From an uncultured Alteromonadaceae bacterium (GTDB lineage: Bacteria > Pseudomonadota > Gammaproteobacteria > Enterobacterales > Alteromonadaceae), in the NCBI GenBank assembly GCA_913056495.1, contig CAJXMO010000003.1, positions 124,001-188,000 on the forward strand: a stretch of DNA of 64,000 bases, written 5' to 3'. Under the pieces are notes generated by a model that saw only the letters and a list, made by a program, of their open reading frames with translations, searched no databases and was not told the DNA's origin. Of this stretch, positions 25,070 to 34,902 are shown piece after piece. A program made the translations under genes and the position numbers. Every line of letters starts with the position of its first letter. The first letter of the stretch is position 1.

Positions 25070-26905
25070 ATGAAAAAAATAAATACCTTTATTGCCTTGT
25101 TTTCGCTGATGATTTTATTCACTGGCGCTGTGTTATTAAATAATACTTTTTTAGCTAAGTTCAGGGTCGATTTGACCGAAGATAAGGTTTATAGCTTATC
25201 TCAGGGAACAAAAAACATTATTCGTCATATTGAAGAACCGGTTCATTTTTATTTTTTCTTCTCCGAAGCCAATTCTGAAGGCATGACCCAGATCAGAAAT
25301 TATGCTCAGCGGGTCAGAAGTTTGCTCGAAGAATATGTATTGCTGAGTCAGGGCAAAATTAAACTGCATCAGATAAACCCAGAACCTTTCTCTGAAGCAG
25401 AAGATAAAGCGGCAGAATTTGGACTGACTGCTGCGCCCGTTAATGCGATTGGTGATAATTTATACTTTGGTTTGGGCGCGAGAAACTCACTCGATGAAAC
25501 TCAGACAATTGCATTTTTTGATCCGGCCAAAGAAACCTTCCTGGAATATGATATCAGTAAGTTATTGCAACAACTGATAGAGCCAAATCCAATTAAGGTG
25601 AGTGTGTTAAGTGGCTTGCCTGTATCCGGTGGCCATGGTGCTATGACAAATCCCATGATGGGTATGCACCAGCCTCAGCCGGCCTGGGTTTTTTATCAGC
25701 AGTTGGAACAAATGTATGAGGTTGAACTGCTCGCTGAAGATGCCGATACCTTACCGACAGATACTGATGTTTTGCTTTTGATTAATCCGTCTGATGTGTC
25801 TCAGGATATGCAGTTTGCAATAGACCAATATCTGATAAACGGTGGAAAAGCACTCATCTTTGCTGACCCGCTCAGTGAATCCGCGGGGCCAATGGCCAGT
25901 CCGGCTGGCGATCTGTTTGATTTATTGGCCAAATGGGGCGTGAGCGTAACCGAATCAGAAGTGGTGATAGATTCTGCCCTGGGGCTTGAAGTCCGTATGC
26001 CATCCGGCATCACAGGTAAACATTATGCTATTTTGGGGTTAACTCAAGATAACATTAACCGTCAGGATGCTGTCAGTGCTCAGCTTGAAAGCATTAATTT
26101 AGCATCAGTGGGCTCAGTAAAAGCGGCAGAGCAGGCATCTTTTAAATTTGAACCCATTTTATTCAGCTCTGAGTATGCGAATTTGACTGGCTCAGAAGGT
26201 TTGCAAATGCAAATGAACCCGGAAGATTTGCAAAAAGGGTTTCAGCCTTCCGGAGCGATTTATAATATAGCAGCCAGAGTCAGTGGCTCGCTAACCTCTG
26301 CTTTTGCTGATGATAAGAATTATAACCAGAATGCTGGCTTTAAAAGTCAAACTCAGTCAGCTCAGTTTATCGTGATTGCCGATTCAGATTTATTGGCAGA
26401 CCAGTACTGGGTTCAGACCAGTCAGTTTTTTGGCCAAATGATAGCTACGCCTTTTGCCAATAACGGTGATCTGGTTGCCAACATGGTTGAAAATCTGGGT
26501 GGCAGCAATGATCTCATTAGTATTCGTGCACGCGGAAAATTCAGCCGGCCGTTTAGTTTAGTTGAAGCGCTTGAAATAAAAGCACAGGAAAAGTTCAGGC
26601 AACAACAAGAGCAACTTGAGCAAAGACTGACTGAAACCGAAAATCAGTTGGCTCAGATTCAGGGTGAGCAAACGCAATCGAATCAGTTGGTATTATCGGA
26701 TGAGCAGGAAGCCATGATTGAATCTTATATTGATGAAAAGCTTAAAATCAGAAAAGCATTGAGAGAGGTTCAGCATAAACTGAACAAGGATATAGATGAA
26801 CTTGGCAGCTGGCTCAAATTTATTAATATTGCAGTTGCGCCTGTTGTGCTCACTTTTGTGTTATTTCTGTTTAGTTTGATGTTGAAAAGACGAAAGTTGG
26901 TTTAA
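25070..26905 (+). CDS. GldG-like ABC auxiliary protein
   Basis: This 611-residue protein has a TM helix at about 6-27, then a large periplasmic region opening with FRVDLTEDKVYSLSQGTKNIIRHIEEPVHFYFFFSE, the GldG/IFT52-like family signature. A coiled coil follows (about 505-580, rich in Q and E: QEKFRQQQEQLEQRLTETENQLA). A second TM helix at about 584-604 ends in RRK. It is proposed to be the substrate-handling subunit of this exporter class. It lies 9 bp after the permease gene. Confidence 0.83.
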   Translation: MKKINTFIALFSLMILFTGAVLLNNTFLAKFRVDLTEDKVYSLSQGTKNIIRHIEEPVHFYFFFSEANSEGMTQIRNYAQRVRSLLEEYVLLSQGKIKLHQINPEPFSEAEDKAAEFGLTAAPVNAIGDNLYFGLGARNSLDETQTIAFFDPAKETFLEYDISKLLQQLIEPNPIKVSVLSGLPVSGGHGAMTNPMMGMHQPQPAWVFYQQLEQMYEVELLAEDADTLPTDTDVLLLINPSDVSQDMQFAIDQYLINGGKALIFADPLSESAGPMASPAGDLFDLLAKWGVSVTESEVVIDSALGLEVRMPSGITGKHYAILGLTQDNINRQDAVSAQLESINLASVGSVKAAEQASFKFEPILFSSEYANLTGSEGLQMQMNPEDLQKGFQPSGAIYNIAARVSGSLTSAFADDKNYNQNAGFKSQTQSAQFIVIADSDLLADQYWVQTSQFFGQMIATPFANNGDLVANMVENLGGSNDLISIRARGKFSRPFSLVEALEIKAQEKFRQQQEQLEQRLTETENQLAQIQGEQTQSNQLVLSDEQEAMIESYIDEKLKIRKALREVQHKLNKDIDELGSWLKFINIAVAPVVLTFVLFLFSLMLKRRKLV

Positions 26906-26923
26906 TTTTAGGGAGTGAAATAA

Positions 26924-28024
26924 ATGAAGTTATCTACCGCGTTAATAACTTTATTAATTGCTATTTTAGTATTAGCGGTCAGCTTGTTTTTCAGCGGGCA
27001 AAATATTCAAACAGCTTCAGATTTAAATGAAACAACCTATTGGTTGGAAGGTTTGAAAGCGGATAAACAAAAACTGTCCAAATTACAAATCTATTCACCG
27101 GATAATAAGTTGATTATTGATGCTAAGCAGCTCAGTGATAAGTGGGTCTTAAATAATTTAGCCGACTATCCGATTGAGTTATCGAAGCTCTCAAGCTGGT
27201 ATGAAACGATTATTTCGGCAAAAAATATTGAACCTAAAACCAATCGGCCCGAACTTTTTTATAAGTTGGGGCTGCAGGACCCTTCCGCTTCAGAAGAAAC
27301 GCTCGATCAATCACTTAAGCAAGCCGGTGATGCCAAAGTATTGTTAGAGAGCAATCCGGATAACTTTGCATATTTGGTTAAACTAACCGCTAACCAGCAA
27401 TATAATTTTCTATTAGGAAAACCAGCAACAGGCTCTAACGGCCAATATGCAAGAATGCAGCATAGCCAGAAAACCTGGCTACTGAATCAGTCTGTGAATA
27501 TGCCGGTTTCTACGACGGATTGGATTAATACTGAATTATTTGACTGGGATAAAACTCTGGTCAGCATGATCAGTATACAGCTTGTCGGACAGGAATCTGG
27601 TTATAAACTGATGTTACCGGATGAACAAAAACAGGCTATTTCTGAGTCTGGGAAGTGGCAATTAACCCCAGTTGAGTCTGATGACGCTGTTAATCAAACG
27701 ACAGTATCAGACTATATTGAGCTCTTGTCTGATATTCAATTTATTCAGCCTGAAATAGCGTCGACTGATCTGAGTCTGCAGGATGTGAGTCTGATTGTGC
27801 AAATCGCATTTACTGATGACAGTTTAGTTACGCTAAACCTACTAGCCGGAGAAGACAGCTACTGGCTGAGACTAATGGCAGAGGGCAGTGGAAATATTGC
27901 CAGCCAGGTCACTGGGTTGACACAATGGCAGTTTGAACTGAGTCAATCTCAATATGAAAAACTGAATAAAACCCGCCAAGATTTTCTGTTACAGCCAGAA
28001 ACCCAAGCCGAGCAGGCAAATTAA
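26924..28024 (+). CDS. DUF4340 protein, last gene of the Gld-type operon
   Basis: This 366-residue protein has one N-terminal TM helix (about 5-24) and a periplasmic region matching DUF4340: ETTYWLEGLKADKQKLSKLQIYSPDN, KWVLNNLADYPIE, FNFLLGKPATGSNGQYARM and WINTELFDWDKTLVSMISIQ. DUF4340 genes regularly end this ABC operon. The function is unknown; an envelope-side accessory to the exporter is the natural inference. AGGGAGTG before the ATG is a clear ribosome-binding site. Confidence 0.8.
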   Translation: MKLSTALITLLIAILVLAVSLFFSGQNIQTASDLNETTYWLEGLKADKQKLSKLQIYSPDNKLIIDAKQLSDKWVLNNLADYPIELSKLSSWYETIISAKNIEPKTNRPELFYKLGLQDPSASEETLDQSLKQAGDAKVLLESNPDNFAYLVKLTANQQYNFLLGKPATGSNGQYARMQHSQKTWLLNQSVNMPVSTTDWINTELFDWDKTLVSMISIQLVGQESGYKLMLPDEQKQAISESGKWQLTPVESDDAVNQTTVSDYIELLSDIQFIQPEIASTDLSLQDVSLIVQIAFTDDSLVTLNLLAGEDSYWLRLMAEGSGNIASQVTGLTQWQFELSQSQYEKLNKTRQDFLLQPETQAEQAN

Positions 28025-28402
28025 GGCGCCTGATTTCAAACTTGGTTCTCGACTTGGAAATAGGTCAATTCTGAGTTGAGGACCATTCATTAATATTTAC
28101 AGCTCAATATTTTACACGGCTATTAAAATTGTCTATTTTTAGAACTAATAGTCAGTAAAAGTGGATTGTAACCGCGTTTTACTGGACATTTTGGCAGTAG
28201 TCTTGTTAATCTATATAGACCTTAGAAATTGATGATGCTGTTTTTTATCCAACTTTTTATTTAGAGTTCTAACTAAACGGTTATCAGCTAATTGCAAAGG
28301 TATATTCACTAGTTATATTCGGGTGTACATTTATTGTACTCAAGGTGATTAAGTACTCTTGATGAATATAACCTTTAAACCTTTAACCTAAGAGACTATC
28401 AA
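28025..28402. other. Regulatory region before the ectB-like gene
   Basis: A 378-bp gene-free stretch. Near 28335-28375, related GTACTCAAG and GTACTCTTG stretches stand 14 bp apart, and TATAAC follows at about 28368. A promoter is likely here, but I cannot place -35/-10 elements reliably. There is no terminator hairpin after the DUF4340 gene and no RNA gene. Confidence 0.35.
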
Positions 28403-29659
28403 ATGGACATATTTGAAGAACATGAATCTGAAGTGAGAGGCTACATCCGCTCCTTTCCGACTATTTTTGATAAAGCGATTGGCGCTGAATTATTCGATCA
28501 AGATGGCAAGCGTTATGTAGACTTCTTTGCCGGAGCGGGTACTTTAAACTACGGGCACAACCCGGAAGCCGCAGTGGAAGCGCAAATAAAATATTTACAG
28601 GAACGCCGAATTGCACATGGTTTAGACAAAGCGACTGTTGCGAAACAAGCGTTCTTAGAAACCTTTGTAGAGAAAATTTTAGAGCCGAGAGGCTACAATT
28701 ATAAATTGCAGTTTACCGGTCCAACTGGTACAAACTGTACAGAAGCGGCAATGAAACTGGCGCGCCAGGTAAAAGGCCGAGGCAACATAGTTGCATTTAC
28801 CAATGCTTACCATGGTCATACAATGGGCGCATTGTCAGCCACAGGTAACGAAGCTTATCGTGACGAATCTTATGGCGCACGTGGTGCTGTATCTTTTATG
28901 CCGTTTGACGGCTTTTTAGGTGACATGGATACCATTCAGGTTTTCCGTCGTTATTTAGAAGATAAAGGCTCAGGTTTAGAAAAACCGGCCGCTGTTATGT
29001 TAGAAACGGTTCAAGGTGAAGGCGGTATTAACGTTGCTTCAAACGAGTGGTTACAAAAGTTAGCTGGCTTGTGTAAAGAGCACGACATGCTGTTAATTAT
29101 CGATGATATTCAGGTTGGTAATGGCCGTACCGGTAAATTTTTCAGCTTTGAAGACGCAGGCATTAAACCAGACTTGGTGTGTTTGTCTAAGTCAATCGGT
29201 GGTGGTAACCCAATGGCGGTATTGCTGATTAACCCTGAAGTGGACGCATGGTCACCGGGTGAGCACACGGGTACTTTCCGTGGTAACTCACTGGCATTTG
29301 TTGCAGCAAAAGAGTTAATTGAACAATACTGGTCAGATGACAAATTAACCCAGGAAGTAGGTCGTAAATCTAAGATTATCATGGCTGCACTGGAAGAGTT
29401 AAAAGCTGAGTTCCCTGAATTTAACTGTAAAGTTAAAGGGCGCGGTTTAGTCTTAGGTATTGAAACTGATCAACCGGGTCTTGCTGATAAAGTATCTGCA
29501 AAAGCGTTTGAAAATGGCTTAATTTCAGAAACTTGTGGTGCAGACAGCCAGGTGAACAAAATCTTTGTCGCATTAACTATTGATGATGACATTCTGCATG
29601 AAGGCTTAGATATTTTTAAAGCTGCATTTAGAGAAGTGGCTGCGGAATATAAAGCTTAA
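28403..29659 (+). CDS. ectB: Diaminobutyrate--2-oxoglutarate aminotransferase, EctB-like, without ectA/ectC
   Basis: This 418-residue class III PLP aminotransferase follows EctB from the first residues (MDIFEEHESEVRGYIRSFPT) through FFAGAGTLNYGHN, QFTGPTGTNCTEAAMKLAR and FTNAYHGHTMGALSATGN. The active region has LLIIDDIQVGNGRTGKFF and the PLP lysine in CLSKSIGGGNP. EctB makes 2,4-diaminobutyrate from aspartate semialdehyde, the first step of ectoine synthesis. No ectA, ectC or ask_ect is adjacent; the gene is monocistronic with its own terminator. It may serve a dispersed ectoine pathway or supply diaminobutyrate for a siderophore or polyamine. The enzyme class is near certain, the pathway is not. 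Confidence 0.87.
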   Translation: MDIFEEHESEVRGYIRSFPTIFDKAIGAELFDQDGKRYVDFFAGAGTLNYGHNPEAAVEAQIKYLQERRIAHGLDKATVAKQAFLETFVEKILEPRGYNYKLQFTGPTGTNCTEAAMKLARQVKGRGNIVAFTNAYHGHTMGALSATGNEAYRDESYGARGAVSFMPFDGFLGDMDTIQVFRRYLEDKGSGLEKPAAVMLETVQGEGGINVASNEWLQKLAGLCKEHDMLLIIDDIQVGNGRTGKFFSFEDAGIKPDLVCLSKSIGGGNPMAVLLINPEVDAWSPGEHTGTFRGNSLAFVAAKELIEQYWSDDKLTQEVGRKSKIIMAALEELKAEFPEFNCKVKGRGLVLGIETDQPGLADKVSAKAFENGLISETCGADSQVNKIFVALTIDDDILHEGLDIFKAAFREVAAEYKA

Positions 29660-29681
29660 TCGCAAAATTTCGCTGGAAATG

Positions 29682-29709
29682 AAAAAGAGGGCTTTTTAGC
29701 CCTCTTTTT
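29682..29709. terminator. Terminator after the ectB-like gene
   Basis: AAAAAGAGGGC (29682-29692) pairs with GCCCTCTTTTT (29699-29709), giving an 11-bp stem with a T-run. It also has an A-run on the other side and can serve the convergent DUF2058 gene. Confidence 0.85.
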
Positions 29710-29760
29710 GTATCTGTTACTTTTACCGGTTGAAATTGATAGATGAAAGGCAATTATGCT

Positions 29761-30285
29761 TTACCACATTAAATCATCCGGAATAACAAAGTCTTTGTAG
29801 GGATCATTTTCGTCTTCTTCAACTTGTTCGCTTTGTTGCTCAACTGTGTTGAGTAATACGATGTAACCTTCATCCCGCTGTGCTATTTTTTCAGCGGCAG
29901 TTGCCGGAATAACAAAATAGTTTTCGCCCAATACCGCTATGCCCACAAAACCTTTGATTAACTGGCGTTGTAACTTCTCGCTGACCATGATGGTTTTTAT
30001 GACACCCTGATGCTCAAAGTTGTATTTAATTTCACCGGTTTGAGCAATCTGATTAGTTTCTATTAATTGCTTTATTTGCGCGGCAATGGCTTTTTGCTCT
30101 GCTACTTGTTTGAGGGCCAGGTTTGACTGTTCTGTTTTAGCTTGCTGCTCTGCCTTAGTGGCTTCAGCCGCAGCTTTAATTTCTTTTTTTAAATTTCGGC
30201 TCTTTTTGCTGCTTTTAGCCGCTTTTTTTGCTTTTTTTTGGTTAGTGAGCCCAGCTTTTAATAGCTGATCTTGCAATGAACTCAT
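29761..30285 (-). CDS. DUF2058 (YaiL-family) protein
   Basis: The chosen start is the ATG at 30285 (MSSLQDQLLKAGLTNQKKAKKAAK), with GGAG 10 bases before it; a TTG 15 bp upstream is in frame but lies within that ribosome-binding site. The 174-residue protein has the DUF2058 layout: a short N-terminal signature, a long lysine/alanine/glutamine-rich charged helix (about 15-75), and a small C-terminal domain ending in an acidic tail (EEDENDPYKDFVIPDDLMW). It is a cytosolic protein of unknown function found across gammaproteobacteria. Confidence 0.83.
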   Translation of the reverse strand: MSSLQDQLLKAGLTNQKKAKKAAKSSKKSRNLKKEIKAAAEATKAEQQAKTEQSNLALKQVAEQKAIAAQIKQLIETNQIAQTGEIKYNFEHQGVIKTIMVSEKLQRQLIKGFVGIAVLGENYFVIPATAAEKIAQRDEGYIVLLNTVEQQSEQVEEDENDPYKDFVIPDDLMW

Positions 30286-30361
30286 GAGTGTAAACTCCAA
30301 ATTTTCTGGTTACTTGGCTTGCTAATCCGGGTATTGTGCGGATTTGCTTCGGATAAAGCAA

Positions 30362-31027
30362 TCATTCTGCAGTAATCGCTTTGTCCAGTTGAGATTTCAT
30401 ATAGTCTTTAATTTGAGGCTGAGCTTTGGCATTGGGATGAATGCCATCGTTTTGCATCAATTCTGGTTCTGTCGCAACGGATTCAATAAAAAATGGGATC
30501 AGATCCAACTTAAACTCTTCGGCAATTTCATGATACTGTTGAATAAAAAGTGATACGTATCTTTGGCCATAATTTGGTGGAATTTTAATTTCAGCCAGAA
30601 TTGGCTCAGCACCATTTTGTTGTGTTAATTGAACTAATTGAATTAAATTTTGTTTAATAACTGGAAGCTGGAATCCTCTGAGGCCGTCATTACCGCCTAA
30701 TTCAATCAGAACCCAGTCTGGCTGGTGCTGCTCAAGTAGCTTATTTAAGCGATTGAGTCCACCACTGGTTGTATCACCGCTGATACTGGCGTTTACAATT
30801 TTTCGATTCGGGAATTCCTGCTTCCAATCTTGGGCTAATAAATGAGCCCAAGACTGTTCAACCTGTAAGCCATAGCCTGCAGACAGACTATCACCCAAAA
30901 TTAATAGTGTTTTGTGGCCGGTTTGTGCATATGCAGAGTGAACTAAAGCAGCGTAAAGCAGTATAAATATAGAAAATAGTTTGATAAAAAAAGAACGAAC
31001 GAAATATCTACAAAAAGGAACTGGCAT
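30362..31027 (-). CDS. tesA: TesA: periplasmic SGNH esterase (thioesterase I / protease I / lysophospholipase L1)
   Basis: This 221-residue protein has a signal peptide (about 1-34, ending HSAYAQ). The SGNH blocks are LILGDSLSAGYG (nucleophile serine), ISGDTTSGG, ELGGNDGLRG (oxyanion Asn) and DGIHPNAKAQ (catalytic Asp-x-x-His). It hydrolyses acyl-thioesters and lysophospholipids in the periplasm. The start lies two bases from the divergent ybbA ATG, so the two promoters must overlap each other's coding sequence. The tesA/ybbA-ybbP arrangement is the same as in E. coli. Confidence 0.92.
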   Translation of the reverse strand: MPVPFCRYFVRSFFIKLFSIFILLYAALVHSAYAQTGHKTLLILGDSLSAGYGLQVEQSWAHLLAQDWKQEFPNRKIVNASISGDTTSGGLNRLNKLLEQHQPDWVLIELGGNDGLRGFQLPVIKQNLIQLVQLTQQNGAEPILAEIKIPPNYGQRYVSLFIQQYHEIAEEFKLDLIPFFIESVATEPELMQNDGIHPNAKAQPQIKDYMKSQLDKAITAE

Positions 31028-31028
31028 A

Positions 31029-31745
31029 ATGTCCTCAATACTCAGTGTTAAAAATTTATCTAAAACCGTTATGTCTAACGGTGAAGCGCTTAAGATACTA
31101 ACCGATTGTCAGTTTGAAATAAATGCAGGTGAATCAGTGGCTATTGTCGGCCGTTCGGGCTCAGGTAAATCCACACTGCTAAGTTTGCTTGCCGGATTAG
31201 ATGTTTGCCAGCAGGGTGAAATATATCTTGCCGAGCGTGCACTGCACAAGCTTAATGAAGAAGAAAGAGCACTATTAAGAGGTGAAAAAGTTGGATTTGT
31301 ATTTCAGTCTTTTATGCTGGTGCAAAGTTTGACCGCCCTTGAAAATGTGATGTTGCCTCTGGAGTTGAGTCACCAGAGCCATGCCAGACAGGAAGCTGAA
31401 AAGTTACTGGAAGCGGTTGGCTTAGCCGATAGAGGGCATCACTACCCTAATCAGTTGTCCGGTGGTGAACAGCAAAGGGTCGCGGTTGCGCGCGCTTTTG
31501 CCAGCCGTCCGGCGATCCTTTTCGCCGACGAGCCGACAGGTAATCTGGATGCGGAAAATGGCAAAAAAGTAGAAGACTTATTATTTGAACTCAATCAGGC
31601 GCAAGGTACAACCTTAGTGCTGGTCACGCATGATATTAATCTGGCAAATCGATGTCAGCGCCAGTTAACTATGCACGCTGGCAAGTTAACCGAGCAAGCC
31701 GGGCAGGACGAGCAGGTTGAACAAGCGGGGTTACATTTTGCTTAA
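31029..31745 (+). CDS. ybbA: YbbA: ABC transporter ATP-binding protein (LolD-like)
   Basis: From ATG 31029 this gives 238 residues; AAGGAA 10 bases upstream supports it over an in-frame start at 30981 that would lie inside tesA. Motifs are Walker [11 protein letters not shown]-loop [24 protein letters not shown], signature [15 protein letters not shown], Walker [13 protein letters not shown] and switch LVTHD. It belongs to the MacB/LolD class that works with FtsX-type permeases, here the following gene. Function in vivo is unsettled; genes of this set are linked to lipid or thioester handling through tesA. Confidence 0.9.
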   Translation: MSSILSVKNLSKTVMSNGEALKILTDCQFEINAGESVAIVGRSGSGKSTLLSLLAGLDVCQQGEIYLAERALHKLNEEERALLRGEKVGFVFQSFMLVQSLTALENVMLPLELSHQSHARQEAEKLLEAVGLADRGHHYPNQLSGGEQQRVAVARAFASRPAILFADEPTGNLDAENGKKVEDLLFELNQAQGTTLVLVTHDINLANRCQRQLTMHAGKLTEQAGQDEQVEQAGLHFA

Positions 31746-34281
31746 AAGTAAATTATTTCACCCAGATATTCGCATTGCGCTCACTCTGGCTATGCGCTTG
31801 CTGCGTCAGGAACTGAAACGCGGTGAACTAACGATTATTCTCGCTGCTTTAATTTTGGCTGTGTCTTCCGTTTTTTCACTATCATTGTTTAGTGAGCGTT
31901 TACAGGGCGCCTTACAGGAAAAAAGTGGCGAATTTCTGGCTGCTGATACTGTGCTCAGTGCCTCACGTCCAATAGATAGAAAATGGATCGAAAAAAGTGA
32001 AACTCTGGGGCTGAAACATTCTCAGCAGGTTCGTTTTTCGTCGATGATTTTTGCCAATAATCAAATGCAGCTGGCCAGTTTACGTGCAATCGATACGGCT
32101 TATCCGCTTAAAGGCGAAATGGCGGTATCCCAAGTCGCTTGGGGTGTAGGAGAGCCGACTGAGGCGAGTGTAGAGCCAGGCAAAATTTGGCTAGACAGTA
32201 AATTGGTCAGCCAGTTGGATTTAAAAGTAGGCGATATAATTGAAGTAGGCAGCACACAATTAGAATTTGAAAAAATTATCGCCAGTGTGCCAGATACTGA
32301 TCTTAATGTGTTTAATGCAGGCGCACTTGCGCTCATTAATTTAGACGATCTTGAAAAAACCAACGTAATTCAACCCGGCTCCCGAGTGGGGTATCAATTA
32401 AATCTGACAGGTGAAAGCGATGCATTGACTGAGTTTGAAGACTGGGTGATGCCACTTATGAATCGCGATATTCATCGTCTGCGTTCAATTAATACAGACA
32501 GCTCACGTTTATTAAGAGCAGTTAAACGGGCTGAAAAGTATTTTTTACTGGCGAGTCTGCTCGGCATTGTTCTGGCGTCAACCGCAATTGCAGTTGCGGC
32601 GGCTCGCTTTTGTGAACGTCATTTTGATTTGGTTGCTATTTTGAAAACGCTGGGCGCAAATCAACTTCAGATCCGCTGGGTCTTTGTTTTTCAGCTCGGT
32701 ATGATTTCACTAGCTGGCATAGGTACGGGTTTAGCCATTGGCTATTTTGCACAAATTGTCATTATTCAGGCACTGCAATCTTATTTACCGGAAATGATCC
32801 CGGATGCCGGAATTAGACCTTGGTGGCTGGCAATTAGCACGGGTTTGATGAGTGTATTATTATTCTCGGTTTATCCGCTGCTTAAGTTATTTTCGATTCC
32901 ACCGCTACGTGTTCTGCACCGTCAAATGCAGGGGTTAAAAAATAAAGACTGGTTAAATTGGCTATTCTCTGCGAGCGCTATTTTTGGCTTGATGTGGCTT
33001 TACAGTGGCAGCCTTAAACTGAGTTTTGCTTTATTGGTATCTGCTGGTTTGATCATTCTAATTTTATTGGTGATTGCCCGAAGTGCGATTTGGGGATCAC
33101 GCAAAGCCGGCGCAAATGCAGGCAGCGCGGCCAAGCTGGCTTTGGCTGGTTTGTATCGACGGGCACGGGAGAACAGTGTACAGCTGATTAGTTTCACGGT
33201 AGCAATTGAGCTGTTATTAATTGTACTTGTACTGAGAAATGATCTGCTGGCAGAGTGGCAATCACAGTTACCTGAGGGCACACCTAATTATTTTGCGGTT
33301 AATGTCAATCAGTCAGAAATTAATAAATTCACCCAAGCATACCAAGATATTGGCATTGAAATTGACGATGCATACCCGGTAACCCGTGGCCGTATGGTAG
33401 CGGTAAACGGAGAATATGTGCGCGATGATGTCAGCAAAGAAAAAGCAGAAGAGGGTGACAGAGATGGACCCAGATCATTTGGCCGTGAACTGAATCTGAC
33501 AGCTTATCCAGATTTACCGCAAGACAATACGTTAGTGGAGGGCAACTGGTGGCAAGCTGATGAAACAGCTTATCAGGTGTCTGTTGAGGAAGGTGTCGCG
33601 AATAGAATGCAGCTCAAAATAGGCGATGAGCTGACATTCAATATTGCCGGCAGCGAATTTACCGCCAAGATCAGCAGTATTCGAACTGTGGTTTGGGAAT
33701 CAATGAAACCTAACTTTTTTATGATTTTCAATCCGGTTGTTTTAAACGACTTTCCGTCAACTTACATTACCAGCTTTTATGTTCCCCAGGCAGTTAAACC
33801 TGAACTTCATAGCGTAATGAACCAGTTTCCGAGCGCAACTTTAATCGATATTGATGAAATTATTAATCAGATTCGGGATATTACTAATCAAGTATCGCTT
33901 GCGGTTGAGTTTATTTTAGTGCTGGTTGTCGTTGCTGGCAGTTTAGTCTTGATTGCCCAGGTGCAGGCGAGTTTAGATGAACGCCGACAAGAGTTAGTCA
34001 TTTTAAGAACCCTAGGGGCTAAATCTAATTTACTGCGCAATAGTGTGAGCTTAGAGTTTATGATTTTAGGGGCTTTAGCAGGCCTGTTTGCTGCATTCGC
34101 AAATGAAATTGCTTTGTATATACTGCAAACACAAGTGTTTAATATGCCCGCTAAGTTTCACTGGCAGTTCTGGTTTATCGGCCCGGTTACCGGCGCTTTA
34201 GTAATTGGAGCCTTAGGTCTGGCTAGTTGTTGGAAACTGATTAAAATAAATACTCAGGCACTCATTCGAGCTTTAGGCTAA
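31738..34281 (+). CDS. ybbP: YbbP: large FtsX-family ABC permease
   Basis: This permease of about 847 residues overlaps the end of ybbA. TTG at 31738, with GCGGGG 7 bases before it, is the start I favour; TTG at 31717 is possible. Hydrophobic segments lie near the N-terminus (LTIILAALILAVSSVFSLSLF) and in two FtsX blocks (about 265-445 and 725-850), with a long periplasmic loop between them. A proline- and basic-rich ending follows the last TM. The layout fits YbbP (E. coli 804 residues). It pairs with YbbA. Confidence 0.87.
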   Translation: MLKSKLFHPDIRIALTLAMRLLRQELKRGELTIILAALILAVSSVFSLSLFSERLQGALQEKSGEFLAADTVLSASRPIDRKWIEKSETLGLKHSQQVRFSSMIFANNQMQLASLRAIDTAYPLKGEMAVSQVAWGVGEPTEASVEPGKIWLDSKLVSQLDLKVGDIIEVGSTQLEFEKIIASVPDTDLNVFNAGALALINLDDLEKTNVIQPGSRVGYQLNLTGESDALTEFEDWVMPLMNRDIHRLRSINTDSSRLLRAVKRAEKYFLLASLLGIVLASTAIAVAAARFCERHFDLVAILKTLGANQLQIRWVFVFQLGMISLAGIGTGLAIGYFAQIVIIQALQSYLPEMIPDAGIRPWWLAISTGLMSVLLFSVYPLLKLFSIPPLRVLHRQMQGLKNKDWLNWLFSASAIFGLMWLYSGSLKLSFALLVSAGLIILILLVIARSAIWGSRKAGANAGSAAKLALAGLYRRARENSVQLISFTVAIELLLIVLVLRNDLLAEWQSQLPEGTPNYFAVNVNQSEINKFTQAYQDIGIEIDDAYPVTRGRMVAVNGEYVRDDVSKEKAEEGDRDGPRSFGRELNLTAYPDLPQDNTLVEGNWWQADETAYQVSVEEGVANRMQLKIGDELTFNIAGSEFTAKISSIRTVVWESMKPNFFMIFNPVVLNDFPSTYITSFYVPQAVKPELHSVMNQFPSATLIDIDEIINQIRDITNQVSLAVEFILVLVVVAGSLVLIAQVQASLDERRQELVILRTLGAKSNLLRNSVSLEFMILGALAGLFAAFANEIALYILQTQVFNMPAKFHWQFWFIGPVTGALVIGALGLASCWKLIKINTQALIRALG

Positions 34282-34395
34282 ACTTTAAAATTGGGACCTG
34301 CCAGTTTAGGTGAAATTTTGAATGATTCAATTACAAACCGGATAATTCATTGTCTTTTCCGATGATTGTGATTGCTTGTTTACTGAGGATTGACC

Positions 34396-34902
34396 ATGAA
34401 AAATGGAATTGTGATTGGTTTATTAGCGATTGCCGGAATTGCGTATTACCAGGGCTATACGCTTGATGATGCTAAACAATTTATAGACAAAAATAGCCCT
34501 GAATCTTTGTCTGATGTTAAAGGCTCTTTTAGTGAGCTGCTAGATAAACAGGCTAGTCAGTTTAAAGGCTTTGAAACTCAACTTGCTGACGCTTTTAAAA
34601 ACAAGCAAAGTAACATTCAAGTCCGTGGTCACGGGCTGGTTGAGCGCATTTTGGCTGATGATTTAACTGGCAGCAGACACCAGCGAATTATCATCAAACT
34701 GGCGACCGGACAGACACTTTTGATTGCTCATAATATTGACTTGGCTCGCAGAGTTAAACCCTTGAGTGTGGGTGATACGCTGGAATTTTACGGAGAATAT
34801 GAATGGAATGACAAAGGTGGCGTGATCCACTGGACTCACCATGATCCGGACGGATTTCACCCCGCAGGTTACTTAAAACACAATGGCAAAACCTATCAAT
34901 AA
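34396..34902 (+). CDS. DUF3465 protein
   Basis: The chosen ATG is 34396 (GAGG 8 bases upstream); a TTG at 34390 is in frame. The 168-residue protein has an N-terminal hydrophobic segment (GIVIGLLAIAGIAYYQGYT), a variable linker and the DUF3465 domain. Its hallmark segments are RGHGLVERILADDLTGSRHQRIIIKL, IAHNIDLARRVKPLSVGDTLEFYGEYEWND and GGVIHWTHHDPDGFHPAGYLKHNGKTY. The domain is OB-like and probably periplasmic; its function is unknown. Confidence 0.85.
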   Translation: MKNGIVIGLLAIAGIAYYQGYTLDDAKQFIDKNSPESLSDVKGSFSELLDKQASQFKGFETQLADAFKNKQSNIQVRGHGLVERILADDLTGSRHQRIIIKLATGQTLLIAHNIDLARRVKPLSVGDTLEFYGEYEWNDKGGVIHWTHHDPDGFHPAGYLKHNGKTYQ

